A stretch of DNA of 64,000 nt, from assembly GCF_001542815.1 (NCBI RefSeq), contig NZ_CP006992.1:2485501-2549500 (forward strand), given 5' to 3'. Numbering within the stretch: the stretch's first letter is position 1; each line of letters starts with the position of its first letter. This DNA comes from Methylobacterium sp. AMS5. GTDB lineage: Bacteria; Pseudomonadota; Alphaproteobacteria; Rhizobiales; Beijerinckiaceae. The notes below the pieces were generated by a model, which was not told the DNA's origin, made no database searches, and saw only the letters and a list, made by a program, of their open reading frames with translations. Made by a program: the position numbers and the translations under genes. Of the stretch, positions 15,001 through 30,000 are shown one piece after another.

Positions 15001-18000
15001 CGTCGCGGCGGCGGACAATGTGATCGCCAACAACGTCACGGCCGCGATCCGCAACCTCGGCACGACCGGCGGTCTCATCACCCGTGGCTCCGTCGCGGTC
15101 ACGGCGACTGAGAGCGCGACTCTGACGAGCCGCGCGCGTGCCGCGGCCGTGTCCGGCAGCGTTTCGGCCTTCAGCGTCTCCGTCTCGGGCGGCGGCGCGG
15201 GCACCGGCGACACCGTCACGAGCACGACGAGCGCCAGCATCACCAACAGCCGCGTCACGTCCGCGGGCGATGTCGCCGTCAGCGCCAGCGACACCACGAC
15301 GATCGACTCGCAGGTGCTCGGCATCTCGGTCGCCGGCGGGCTGCTCGCCCTCGCGGCCGGCGGCTCCGTCGCCAAGGTCGAGGCGCGCCCGACGGTCACC
15401 GCCGCCATCGAGGGCGGTTCGGTCTCCGCCGCGAATGTGAGCGTGGTCGCGACCGCCCTTCCGTCCGTCAATGCCGTGGCTCATGGCATCAATGCCGGCA
15501 CCGCCGCCATCGGTGCCTCGGTGGCCGAGGCCAAGGTCGCCGCCACGGTCGGAGCCTCGACGAAGAACGTCTCGATCACGGCCGGAAGCCTCTCGGTGCT
15601 CGGCAACCTCGCCCGTCAGGCGGGCCGCGACTCCGCGACGGCAACCGCCTCCGGCTCCGTCGGCGGCCTGATCGGCCTGAACTCGACGGTGACCCTGGCC
15701 GAGAACAGCAGCACGGTCAGCGGCCTGCTCGATGTCGGCACGGTGCTGGCCGTCAGCGGCGCGGTCGCCGTCAGCGCGACGAGCAGCACGCGGCAGACCT
15801 CGACCGCCAGCAGCGCCAGCATCGGCCTCGTCGCGGCCGGTGCGACCGTCTCGTCGGCGAATTCGGCAACCGTGACCAGCGCCCGCGTCGTGTCCCTCGG
15901 CGCGCTCAATGCCGGCTCGATGACCGTCACCGCCTCCGGCATCGACGACAACTTCGCCAAGGGCATTTCCGGCAGCGGCGGCCTCGTCTCGGGCACCGCC
16001 GCCAGCGCCGGTACCAGCATGGGCGGCAGCACGCGGGCCGAACTCGGCACGGGCGTCACCATCGACCTGACGAAGAGCGGCGACAGCACCGGTCTGTTCT
16101 ATCTCTCCGCCGATCACGTCGGCACGATGAACGGCCAGATCATCACCGACAGCTACGGCGCCCTCGCCGGAGCGGGCGCCGTCGTGAACAACACGATCAC
16201 GCACGCGGTGATCGCCGCATTCGGGATCAATTCCCGCGTCACGGCCCGCGACATCCTCGCCACCGCAACGAACACCGTGAACAAGCCGCAGCTCGGACAG
16301 GCCAACATCGTCGGCTCGACCGGCGGTCTGGCCAGCGGCGCGGCGGCGTACAGCACGACGGTTCTCGACATCACCACGCGGGTCGATGTCGGCAGCAACG
16401 CCGACCTGATCACCGTCGCCCGTGCCGGAACCGCAGGCGGAATCCGTCTGGCGGCGAACAACAGCATCAACATCTACGACAAGGTTTCGCTGACCACCGG
16501 CGGCGCGCTGTCGGGCGCCGGCGCCTATTCCAGCATCGAGACCCGGAGCTTCGTCGCGCAGGTCAATATCGGCGCCAACGCGACTCTGTTCACGCTCGGA
16601 AACCTGACCCTTTCGGCCAATGGCGGCGGCAATGCCTATGCGGTCTCGAACTCCGAGACCTACGGTGCGGCCACCGTCGCCAGCGGCAGCACCACCGTCA
16701 TCATCCGGCCGAACAACGCGGTGAACATCGGCGCGGGTGCCGACATCACCGCCTATGGCGATGCGGATCTCCTGGTCGGCACCAACAAGAAGGCTTACGA
16801 CGACGCCTACGACGCGTCGGCGACGACCGACAATTTCGCCGGAAGCGCGATCCCGATCACCTCGCTGGCGGCCAAGATCCGCGTCGAGGAGATCAACACG
16901 ATCAAGATCGATGGCGGCGCCACGATCAAGACCGCGGGCAACGCCAACCTGTTCACGAACCGCCAGGGCAATTCCAATGCCGTGGCCCGCATGAAGGGCA
17001 CGAACTGGACGACCGCCGTCGCCGGCGCCATCGACAGCCTGCTCGGCGGCTCGGCCATCACCCCGGTCGGCGATACGCAGACGGGCTCGATCGGCACCGT
17101 GATCGTCGACGGCACGGTCGTCACCGGCATCACCCGCAACATCTCCATCGTCATCGACGACATGACGCGGGCGCCGGGCAACGGCGCCGCGACCCTGATC
17201 ACGGGAACCGTCAAGCTCAACGGCCAGAAGTACGATGCCGCCGGCAACCCGATCGCGGATTCGGACAACACCAAGAGCTTCACGATCACCCTGCCGGATG
17301 GTGCGACCTCGGCTTCGGCGACGCTGCCGAAGCTGCCCATCACCATCAGCCTCGGCTTCGCCAACGCCCAGTCGAACCTGATCAAGGCCTACGAGGAAGC
17401 GACGAAGGGCCTGTCGACCTACAAGGACAACGCCACGCTCCAGGCCTACTACCAGGGCGAGGTGAACCGGATCAAAGCCGAGCTTCTGGCCGACGGGCTC
17501 GCGGAGTTCCAGACGACGTACGATGGCAGGCAGGTCCTCATCCCGATCTACAAGCAGGTCCAGGCCATCACGGTCAGCCCGTTCTCGGCGGGTGCCGGCG
17601 GCATCATCGTGCGCGCCGACGCCCTGCTCGGCTCGGGCAAGCTCGATGCCGCCTCCGACACGAAGGTCGAGATCACCAACAACTCGGTGGCGAGCCTCGT
17701 CATCGCCGGCATCACGATGCCGGAATCGAATGGCGGCACCTTCTTCAACGACGCACAGATCCCGGTGACGTCGAGCGACGACTTCAACACCCGTCGCCAA
17801 GCGATCATCACGAAGAACGCGGCGAGCCCGGATGCCGCCGCCGCCAAGGTGATCGCCGGTGGCCGTGACGTCAACTTCCAGGTCCTGACCGCCGGCGGTG
17901 TCGTCACGAAGGACAGCAAGAGCGACATCTCACTCAAGAACACCACAGGCGCGCGCAACGGCAATTCTGCGCCGGCCATTCTCATCGTCGGCGACATCTA

Positions 18001-21000
18001 CGCGCCGACGGCGATCCTCAATGTGGCGACGGCCGCGGGCGGTGACCTCACCATCACGGCCAAGACCACCATCAAGGAGCTGAAGACCGATGTCGGCGGC
18101 ACCGTCGCGATCGGCCTGACCGAGGATCTGCGCACCTACTCCGTCGGCGGCGACCCCTACGGCCAGATCAAGGGGGTGCTCGAAGCGGGCTCCGGTCCGA
18201 TGACCGGCAAGTCCGCCTCCGACATCGCTCGGGCGCTGTCCGGCTCGCAGTCGAGCGTCATCGCCAGCGGTGCGGTGACGATCAAGGCGCAGTACCTGAA
18301 CCTCAACGGCCTCGTGCAGAGCGGACGTGACCTCTACAGAATCGTCATCGATCAGTCGGTCGAGAACGAGATTCAGGAGATCATCCGCAATCCCTATCGC
18401 ACCGCGAACCTGAGCACGCTGACCCGCGACGGCTACTCCGCCAGCTACAACCGGCAGACCGGCGCCATCGAGATCGACGAGGTCGTCTCGACCGGCGGCC
18501 AGATCAACCTGACCGGCATCATGCTCAACACCAATGCGGGCGTCGGCGAGCTGCGGGCGCTGGGCGGTTACGCCAAGGTCGAGGTCGTCAATCAGCTCAA
18601 CCGTGACGTCGTCCTCAACCGCATCGACCTCTCACGGCGCGGCATCGGCACGATCGATATCAAGGATCTCGCCTACAAGACCGACGTGAACGGCAACGGC
18701 ATCGCCGATGCCAACGACATCGCCTTCCGCCAAACCCTGATCCGGCAGGACGCCGATGGCGTCGTCACGCGCTACAGCGCCGATCTGAACAGCACCGGCG
18801 CCGAGATCACCAAGTATAACGGCAGCAGCACGACACAGTACGATCCGAAGACCGGATACCGCTACGCTTTCACCATCGGCCAGGGCGCCAAGAACACCTA
18901 CACGCTGACGAGGGGCACATCGGCTTGGCTCGGTATTGATGCCTTCGCCAAGGATCCGCCCCCCCTGAGCGACTTCAACAAGGAGATCACCGAGCCGGCC
19001 GCTCTGCAGCCCGAATCCGCCTATTACTATATCGATACCAGCAAGTCGGGCTACGCCTTCCTGGGCGCGCCCGAATATACGCGCTCGGCCGAGAAGCCGA
19101 AGGAAGTCGCGAGCTGGACGACGAGCACTTGGTACGGAAAGAAGACCTATTACACCAAGTTGCAGGCGATCGATTATACCGAGAAACAGGCGACTCATAG
19201 CCTGCAGGCCGATTACGGCATCAAGATCAATTTCACCGGCGACCGCACCGGCACCGTCAGCATCGATTCGCAAGGCTCCGGCCGCGTGCTGATCGCCGGC
19301 GGCATCAAGAACGACAACGGCACCACGACGATCACCTCTGGCGGGACGATCCAGCATCTCAGCTCGACCGCGGCCATCACCGGATCGCGCGTCACGTTGC
19401 AGGCGGCGCGCGGCATCGGGGTCGGCAATGGCAGCAACGTCACCGATCAGGCGCTCAACGTCACGACCATCGGGGCCGGCAACACGCTCAAGGCCACGAC
19501 CACCGCGGGCAACATCAACCTCAACGTCCGGACCGTCGACAACGAACTCGGGATCGACAAGATCGCGGCGGGTGGCGGCTTCGACGTGAAGCTCGTGTCC
19601 ACGAGCGGCGTCACCATAGCCGGCGAAGGTGTGGTTTCGGGCGGCTCCATCAAGGTGATCGCGGGCGGTCGCTTCGGCTCCGAGGCGGCCCCGATCAAGC
19701 TCGACGGCGGCACCACCGCCCGCGACAAGACCGACATCACGGCGGCCCGCTCGGTCGGCATCCGTGAACTCTCGGGCGACCTGCGCCTGAACAGCCTGAC
19801 GGCCAACGGCGACGTCTACATCAAGGTCGACGCCGGGAATCTGCTCAACGTCAACAACGTCGTCGTGCGCGACGACCGCGTGGCGTCCCAGCTCATCAAC
19901 GGCGTGTGGAAGGATCTCGCTCTCACCACCGAGGATGCGAAGCTGAAGTTCGAGCGCACGCTCAGCGCTTACGAGAGCACCCGTGAGCGCGACTACAACG
20001 CTTACTGGGGGTATCGGAACCAGCAGGCCGACCCCTCCCGCTACGACAGCCGCTTCGAGGTTACCCTCAGCGAGAAGACCGGCGAGCGCGCCTACTATAC
20101 CGCCTTGTTCACGAGCCAGGCGAATGATGCGGGCATCACCGAAGCCGGCGCGGTGAAGACCTACGTCGACAACGCGGTCAAGACGCTCGAAACCAACCGG
20201 ACGCTGCAGTACCGGGTGCTGCACGCCCAGTACGGTCAGTACGGCGACGTCTATCACGCCGACCTCTCGGGTGATTACGCCACCTATTGGGCGATCCGCG
20301 GCACGCAGCCGAACAGCGGCAGCTTCGATTCGGCCTACACGGTTCAGGCGACCGCGTCGGCGCTCGCCAAGATGCAGGCCGCGACGCGTGCCGCCCCGAT
20401 TTCCGGCGATGCGCTGATCGCGCGCGTCACGGCCCAGATCACGCAGCTCGAGACCGATCAGGGCACCCGTCTGACCGAGGCCCAGATCGGGCAGCTCTAC
20501 ACCACGGCCATCGAGGCCGAGGCGCGCGGAACCAAGCTTTCGGGGACCGTGCTGACGGATTACGTCACCGCGCAGATCAAGCAGATCAGCGACTCGCGGA
20601 CCATCGATTTCAACAACTTGAAGCTGGTCTTCGACGGCTTCGACGCTACGAAGGTCTCGAACTTCAGCGTCCAGTACGACCAGTATTGGCAGATGCGTGA
20701 GGCGGGTGACGCGACGACGCTGCAATCGCAGGCCTACACGGATCTCGATGCCGTCTTCGCAGGCTTCGGCAATCACTACGTGGTGAAGCTCGGCGCGGCC
20801 TACGACCTCTACAGCACCTATCTCGCGAACGGGTCGAGCCGGATCAGCGGCGCCGAGCTGACCGCCCTGACCGCGCAATTCACCGAGGAGGCGCTTTCGC
20901 AGACCCTCGGCGAGGCAGCCCTGCGTCTGGCCACTTCCGGCAAGGTGGCGGCGGCGGAAGCCGCGCTCAAGGCGACCTATGCGGCGCTTCATCTCCGCTT

Positions 21001-24000
21001 CGGCGGGCTGGGCGACAGCTACGACGCCTCGACGGTCGCGGCCGAGACGACGGCCGTGCAGGCCGATTACGAAGCCTACTGGAGCTACCGCAACCAGCAG
21101 GTCGATCCGAGCGTCTACAACGCCGCCTTCGCGCCGCGCCTCGCCGGTCAGGCGCTCATCGACGCCGTGGCCGCGGCCCGCACCGCGGCGGAGACGGAGA
21201 ACCTCAGCTCAGCCGCCATCGACGCGGCCCGCACCGCGGCGCAGGGTCTGCGGTCGGCGGCGCTCACGGCGCAGTACCGCTCGCTCAACGCCTTCTTCAA
21301 CAGCCTGCCGGGCTCCTACAACACGGCCGACACGCCCAATACGAACAAGCTGACCGCCGCGAAGCAGGCGGCCCCCGCCTTCTTCATCGACAAGGCGACG
21401 GCCGATGCCATCGACGCCGGCATCAAGCGCTGGACGCAGGACGAATTGCTGAGCGCCGTCGGCCAGGGGCTGCTCAAGGAGACGACCAGCACGATCGTCG
21501 ACAAGCAGGACCCGATCATCAAGGGCGCCAACATCAGAATCGTGACCTCGGGCAATGTCGGCTCCGTGAGCGGAACCAGCCTGATCGATATCGGCCCCGG
21601 TGCCGCGCCGCTCACCCCGGATCAGCAGATCGATCTCGGCGCCGCCGAGCGGAGCGACCTCGTCTTCCTGACGAAGGCTCCGATCACCACCAACGTCATC
21701 TTCGGCCAGTCCGGTAACAACGGCACCGTGACCCGCCAGGACGGCGCGAACTGGGATACGAGCGTCTTCTTCGACAAGAACGGCAAGCTCTACGACGGCA
21801 CGCTCTACATCGGGGGCGTGACGCCGAATGCATCGGCCGAGAGCTCGGTCGGCTACAAGATCATCAGCGTCGTCGGGAACGTCATCACCGTCGACAAGGT
21901 CTTCGGCAGCCAGGGCGTCGCCCGCAACATCGATATCGGGGTCAGTATCGCCGTCACCGGCGAGGCTCCGCGCGTGACCGCCGAAGTCGCCTTCGACCTG
22001 CTCAAGGCGGCCCCGACCACCCTGACCGTCAACTTCAGCAACGACACGGCGACCAACCAGGGTGTTCTGACCCGCACCGACGGCACGGCGTGGGACAGCA
22101 CCTACACGGTCGGCAGCACGCTCTACATCGCCGGCGGCACCGCCAACACCAGCGCGGCCTCCACAAGCGTCTACCGCATCGCGTCCGTCAACGGCTCCGT
22201 GATCCGGCTCGAGGCGACGCAGCTCTTCGTGGCCGAGACCGGCGTCACCGTGAATGTGGGTGTGCGCTCCACCGACGGGACCGGTGTGTCGGTCATCACC
22301 CGCGCGTCGGGCAATTTCCTCGGCGACGGCTTCAAGGACGGCATGCTGATCGGCGTCGCCGGCACCTTCGGCGTGACGTCGGGTAACGCGACCACCAAGG
22401 ACACCAGCTTCACCATCAAGCAGGCGAGCGCCTCGACGCTCATCCTCGAGAGCGCAAGCACGTTCAAGACGGAGAGCGCCCGCAGCGTCGTGCTGTTCCA
22501 GTCGGCCAAGGATGCCGGCAATCCGTTCAATCAGATCACCAAGCTGCTCATTCAGAAGCGCAAGGCGGTCGTCATCGAGGGCACCGGTGCCCTCGACGTG
22601 ACGGCGAACACCCAGATCTTCATCAACACCGCCGCCGTGCTGACCGTGGGCCGCGTGGAATCGGTCTCCGGCAAGGAGATCCGCCTGAAGTCCTCCACGG
22701 GCCTTCTCAACGGCGGCGCGGCGGATGCGGTGAACATCAAGGGCGGCGACACCGTCCTCGAAGGCGGGGACGGCAGCGTCGGCACCGCGACGCGGGTGAT
22801 CGGCATCGATCTGACGACGGGCTCGACCCTGGCGGTCCGTGCGGCGCGCGACATCTTCGTCACCGCCCGCAACGGCGATCTGAACCTGGAATCCGCCTTC
22901 TCGCAGGGCGGCAACGTCACCTTCGTCTCGGATAAGGGCAGCATCCTCGACGGTGTCCACACGGACACCAACAAGATCGTCGCGGCCAACGTCTACCTGA
23001 AGGCCGCCGGCTCGATCGGCGCCAAGGGCGACGCCATCGAGATGAAGCTGACCGGCACCGTCCGGGCCGGCGCCACGGGCGACATCGTTCTGACCGAGAC
23101 GGAAACCAGCATGAAGGTGCTGGCCGTCACCACCAAGGGTGACGTGGTTCTGGCGGCCAAGGCCTCGATCCTCGACGCGGGCGATCTCTCCGACCCGCGC
23201 GACATCGACTCCGCACCGGTGGCCGGTTCGGGCCGTGCCAATGTGAGCGGCCACTCGATCACGCTCACCGCCCTCGACGGCATCGGCGTCGCCGGCGACG
23301 AGTTCGAGATCGACAGCAACGTCGATCGCACGACCGACGGCGTCGTCACGCTTCAGAGCGGCCTGAGCAACCTCTACGTGCTGGAGAGCGCGGGCGATCT
23401 CTACCTCGCCAGCGTCGGCACCGACGCGCAGCGCACGGCCTTCGTCACGGCGGTGGCCGGCAGCATCCTCAACGGATCGACCAACTACAACGAGACCACC
23501 GGCGGCAGCTCCAACCTCCGTTCCGGCAAGGCCTATCTCGTCGCCTCCGGCAGCATCGGCTCGGAAACCAAGCGCATTGTCGCCAACATGCGCAGCCTCG
23601 ACGGCGATCAGTATGGTGGTCTCGAAGCCCGCTCGATCAACGGCGATATCTGGCTGTGGAACATCGGCGGCCTGCGTGTCGGCGGCGTCACCAGCGAAAC
23701 CACCGGTCTGCAGGCGGCTCGGGGCCGGATCGGCATCCGCACGTCGAGCCCGCTGACGATCGACAAGGACATCGTCTCGTCCGGCGACATCATCGAGCAG
23801 GCCGGTGAAACGGGTTCGTCCGGCGACGACCTGACCGTCAAGGCCGGCGTCACGATCTTCTCGACCGGCGGCTCGGTGACGCTGAACGCCGGCGACAACC
23901 TCGTGGTCGAGGCCGGCGCGGTCGTGAAGGCGAAGGGCACCATCACCCTGCGCTCGGACTTCAGCGCGAGCGGTACGCCCGACAACACGGCCTCCCAGAT

Positions 24001-27000
24001 TACGCTGTCCGGCACCTTCGTCGGTTCCTCGATCCTGATCGAGTCCGGGGGCAACGGCGACGAGATCGTGCTGGACGGCACCTTCACGACGGGGCAGCGC
24101 ACGATCGGCGGTGGGGCGACGGCCGCGACGGTCACGGAAGGCGCGATCACGCGCAGCGGCACCATCGAGTTGCGCGCCGGCGAGGGCGACAACAAGATCA
24201 CGATGGTGGGCGCCTACTCCACCGGCGCGCTGATCATCGGCGCCGGTTCGGGCAGCGACACGCTCGCCGATACGCAGGTGACCGGCGGCATCACGCGCAA
24301 GGCCGAGGTCGGCGCGGATTCGGTGACGATCGCGCTCGGGGCGGGCGCGAACACGGTCGGGCTCGGCGGCACCTATGTCGTGACCAATGCCGTGCAGCTC
24401 ACGACGCTGGGCGGCGCCGACATCATCGGCCTGACGGGCAACGTCGATGCCGGAAGCGTCACCCTCGACGCGGGCGAGGGGGATAACCGCCTCACGCTCT
24501 CCGGTGTCTACAAGGCGCGGAACGCCCTCACGATCCGCACCGGCGCGGGCAACGACCGGATCGACCTTCAGGGCAGCTACACGGCCGGCTCGATGGAACT
24601 CTCCGCCGGGACTGGGGCCGGCAGGAACGACCTGACGCTGGATGGCACCTATCGGATCACTGGCGCCCTCACGATCGTGGGCGGGTCGGGCATCGACACC
24701 CTGTCCGACACGCTCACGACCGACATCACGGCCGGCTCGCTGTCGATCAACCTCGGCGACGGCGTCAACACTGCCGATCTCGTCGGCGGCTACGACATCG
24801 CGGGGGCGATGGCGTTCATCACCGGCAGCGCCGACGACGTCATCACCCTCAACGGCGGGATCAAGGCCGCCAGCTACACCCTCGATGCGGGCGCCGGGAA
24901 CAACAGGATCACCCTGGCCGGCACCTACACGGTCACGAACGCGCTCACGATCAGGACCGGTGCGGGCAACGATATCATCGACCTGAAGGGCAACTACAGG
25001 GCCGGTTCGATGTCCCTGGATGCGGGCGCGGGCGACAACGCGCTGACGTTGACCGGCACCTACAAGATCGACGACGCCTTCACGATCACCGCCGCGGGCG
25101 GCACTGATACGCTGACCGACCTGCGGGTCGCGAATGGCGCGGTGGAGAAGGCCAGCGTCGAGGCGAAGTCGCTCGCGATCGACCTCGGCGACGGTGCCAA
25201 TACGGTCACCCTCGCCGGTATCTACCGCATCGCCGCCGCCTTCCGTCTCACCACCGGTTCGGGCCTCGACATCGTCAGCGATCACCGCAAGGTCGGCCAG
25301 ACGGTCACGGATGCGCTCGACCTGACGGCCGGCACCATCACGATCGCGCTCGGCGACGGAAATAACGAGATCGCACTCGCCGGCACGCTTGCCGCCGCGG
25401 ACAGCTTCAGCCTGGTCTCCGGCTCGGGTAACGACACCGTGGTCGATGCGGCGCTCGACGGCGCGACACCGCTCCGGACCGCGACGATCACGGGCAAGAC
25501 CATCGATGTGCATCTCGGCGCGGGGAACAACACCCTCACGCTGCTCGGCACCACGATCGCCACTTCGACCCTGGCGCTGACCAGCCTCGGCGGCCAGGAC
25601 CGGTTCGCCCTGCGCGGCCGGGTCCGCGCTGCGGCCACGGCCATTCGCCTCGGTTCTGGCGACGACAGGCTCGACCTCGCCGTCAGCGAGATCGCCGGCA
25701 ACACGAAGGTCTTCGGTGAGGACGGCGCCGACACGATCAACGTCGATCGCCTGCCCTCGCTCACCAGCAAGACCGGTAGCGCCACCGATACGCTCGACAT
25801 CGACGGCGGCCAGGACACGGACACGATCCGCATCCAGGTGGCCGGCGCCTCGTCCTACCGCATCAACGTGACGGATTCCGGCAATCCCGACCGTGGTGTC
25901 GACACCCTGACGATCCTCGGCACCGATGCCGCCGACCAGTTCCTGATGCGCCGGAACTTCGTCGCGCTCGTCCATCCGAATGCCGACGGCACCTACCCGG
26001 TGAACGCCGTCGTCGAGCGGATCAACTACGACATGAGCATCAACGGGCGCATCATCGTCGAAGGCGGCAAGGGTGACGACCGCTTCGCGATGGACGACAA
26101 CGCCGCGCTGATGACCATCGATGGCGGCGAGGGCAACGACTTCTTCCAAGTGGGCCAGGTCTTCGCGACGCCGCGCGACGTCCCCAACGGGTTGCTCGTG
26201 GAGGACGCCTTCGAGACGACGAAACTGTCCTTCGGCGGCTACCTGTCCCGCGGCATCTCGATCCCGACGGTGATCTACGGCGGTGTCGGCGACGACACCT
26301 TCCAGATCTACTCGAACAAGGCCGATCTGCGTCTCGAGGGCGAGGACGGCGACGACGTCTTCATCGTGCGCGCCTTCGCCACCGCATCCGAGAACAAGAT
26401 CAAGCTCAATGCCGGTGCCGGCAACGACCGGATCGAGTACAACATCAACGCGCCGCTCGACATCGATGGCGGCTCCGGCTTCAATAAGATCGTCGCGCTC
26501 GGTACCGAGTTCGCCGACACCTTCGTGGTGACGCGCGACGGCATCTTCGGTGCCGGCCTGTCGATCCGCTTCACCAACATCCAAGCGGTCGAGGTCGACG
26601 GCCTGGAGGGCGACGACACCTTCTACGTGCTCTCCACCCCGGCGGGCGTCGTCACCACGCTGATCGGCGGCCTGGGCAGCGACACCTTCCACGTCGCCGG
26701 CGACGTCAGCGGCGAGGTCGTCGCCCGCGACGCCAAGGGCAACGCGGCGGTCATCAATCACACGATCAGCAGCACCGACCCGGCCTTCAACGGCCTGTTC
26801 GTGCCCGGCATCAACGCGTCGGTCTCGGCGGCCGATGCGGGCTCCGTCAGCGACGGCGGCGGGCTGACCCTGCGCGAGGATTCCGGCAATACGACCCCGG
26901 ATGCCACCGGCAGCAGTGTCGGGACCTACAAGATCGCACCGCCCGCGCCGAAGACGACTGCCCTGACCAGCACCGATTGGGCCGTGGTCACGGTCTCGGC

Positions 27001-30000
27001 CGCGCAATCCTCGGCGCAGATGCGCGCATTGGCCGGCAACGCGGGCACTGTCGAGATCTCGACGGACGGCATCAATTGGGCGGATGCGCTGACGCTGCGC
27101 TTCACCGCCGTCTTCGACAACGCCAGCAACACCTACGTCTGGACGGCCGACCGGACGGTCTTCGTCCGTGCCAAGTCGGACACGGCGCTCGAGGGCGACC
27201 AGAACGTGGCGATCGGCCACTCGGTGATCAGCTCCAACGCGGAGGTGAACAGCACCTTTGTCCGCAACACGCTGGTCAAGGTCATCGACAACGACAAGCC
27301 GGGGCTGATTATCACCGAGAGCGGCGGCGCGACGTCGGTCATCGAGGGCAACGGCAACAAGCCCCAGAACAAGGACAGCTACACCGTCGTCCTCAACAAT
27401 GCCCCGCTGGTCGGCGAGGAGGTGCGCGTCACGCTCAACGTGTCGAGCACGGAAGTCGTCTTCTCCGACGGCAACGGCAACCTGCTGCCGCAGGACGGCA
27501 ACGGCCGGGCCTATCTCATCTTCACCCTGGCCAACTGGAACCAGCCGCAGACGGTGCTGGTCTCCTCCCCGGCAGACCTGAAGCCCGAGAACCGCTTCGT
27601 CGCGGAGATTACCCACACCGTCACCAGCACCATGAACGGCGGAGCCACGGAGGGCTTCTTCAAGGCGGCGCTCGTCGGCCAGCCAGTGGTGCGGGTGCAG
27701 GTGACCGACGGCAACACCGCCGGCGTGGTGGTGACGCCCAAGGAGGGCGGCGTCGTCGTGACGCCCAACCAGACGTCCTACTACGACGTCGTCCTGACCA
27801 TGCCGCCGAAGGCGCCGGTGACGATCACGCTGGCCGGAGACGGCCAGACGATCACGTCGAGCGCGGACAGCCGGTTCAAGGCGGCCGACGGCACCAACCC
27901 GGCCACCATCACCTTCACCGCGACGGATTGGGACCAGGCCGTTCGGGTCACCGTGGCGCGCGATCCCAACGGCGCGCGGACGACCTCGGACCTCAAGACC
28001 TTCTCGCGTCAGCCGCACGAGCTCAGCGGCATCGAGGGACCGCTGGTTCTGGAGGGCGGTGTCGGCCCCGAGAGCCGTTCGCTGACCCCGGCCATCGTCC
28101 TGCCGGGCGAGAACAACCCGGTCGTCGACCGCAACATCGTCGATGACGGGCTGCCCGACTTCGACAAGGTGACGCTCTACAACGACTCCACGACGGCGGG
28201 CGTCTCCGGCACGGTGAGTGCCACGCATATCGACGGCTTCGGCATGTCGACGAACGACGTCACCACGGCCACGAGCAGCAGCAACACCGTGCGCACCTTC
28301 GAGGGCGGCGTGACCTATAGCGGCATGCGGTCGGTCGAGCTGCTGCTCGGCTCCGGCGCCGACACGGTCACGGTGACCGGCACGGCCGTCGGCACCCTCA
28401 CCGCGATCCATGGCGGCGGCGGCGCCGATACGATCACGGTGACCGGCTCGCAGGGCACGCTCGCCCTGTTCGGCGATACCACCGCCGACGGCAGCCGCTA
28501 CGACTCCACCTTCGAGAAGCAGACCGGACGCGGCTACGGCTTCCGCGATGAGGGGACCCTGGATCGCGACAACACGATCGTCAGCCTCAACGACATCATC
28601 GATGCCTCGGGCGCGACCGGCCTCGTCATCATCGACGGCGGCGCCGGCAACGACACGATCACCGGCGGCAAGGGGCGCAACATCATCGCCGGCGGCACCG
28701 GCAACGACACGATCGTCGGCGGACCGGCTGCGGACACCATCCTCGGCGATTCCAGCCTCAACCTCGACGACGTCCGCCGCATCGTGACGATCGCCGATCC
28801 CTTCATCGATCAGGCGCGGGCCGCGGGCACCGACACGATCGACGCCAAGGGCGGCGACAACGTCATCGTCGGCGATCACGGCCAGATCTACCAGGACGGC
28901 TCGGCCACCGCGGGCATCGCGCTCGAGGGAACCCACGTCGTCAGCCGGGTCGTCTCGACCCATACCGGCATCGGCGGCGGCGACCTGATCACCGCGACCG
29001 ACGGCAACAACATCATCATCGGCGGCTTCGGAGCCGACACGATCACCGTGGGCGCGGGCAACCACGTCATCCTCGGCGACAACGGCGAGGCGGTGTTCGA
29101 CAGCGGCGTCCTGACCAGCCTGCGCAGCACCGCCGGGACGACCGGCGGCGCCGACACGATCAAGGCGAGCGACGGCGACACCACGATCATCGGCGGCGCC
29201 GGCAAGGAGGGCATCACCGTCGGCAAGGGCACGCATGTCATCCTCGGCGATACCGGCGAGGCGCGCTTCGTCCCGGGCACGCGGATCATCAACGGCGTGA
29301 CCGTGCCGGTTCCGGTCCTGACCAGCATCAAGACCACGGACGACGAAGCGGCCGTCGGTGACGACGACAGCATCGAGACCGGCGACGGCAACGTCACCGT
29401 CATCGGCGGCGCGGGCGCGGACACGATCACGCTCGGCAAGGGCACGCAGGTCGTGCTCGGCGACAGCGGTTCGGCCACCTTCACGAACGGCAAGATCGCG
29501 GCCATCACCTCGGTGGCGACCGAGGTCGGCGGCAACGACACGATCAAGGCGTCTGATGGCGACACCACGATCATCGGCGGCGCAGGCGCCGACACGATCG
29601 ATGTCGGCGCGGGCAACCACGTCATCCTCGGCGACAACGGTCGGGCCGTGTTCACCGCGGGCGCACTGGTCTCGATCGAGAGCATCGATCCCGAAACCGG
29701 CGACAACGACACCGTGTCGGCCAAGGACGGCAACGCCACGGTGATCGGCGGCGTGGGAGCGGACCGGATCACGCTCGGCAAGGGCACGCAGGTCGTGCTC
29801 GGCGATAGCGGTTCGGCCACCTTCATCGACGGCAAGATCGCGACCATCACCTCGATCGCGACCGCGATCGGCGGCGGCGACACGATCACCGCATCCGACG
29901 GTGACACCACGATCATCGGCGGCGCGGGTGCCGACACGATCGATGTCGGCGCGGGCAACCACGTGATCCTCGGCGACAACGGCAAGGCCGTGTTCACCGC

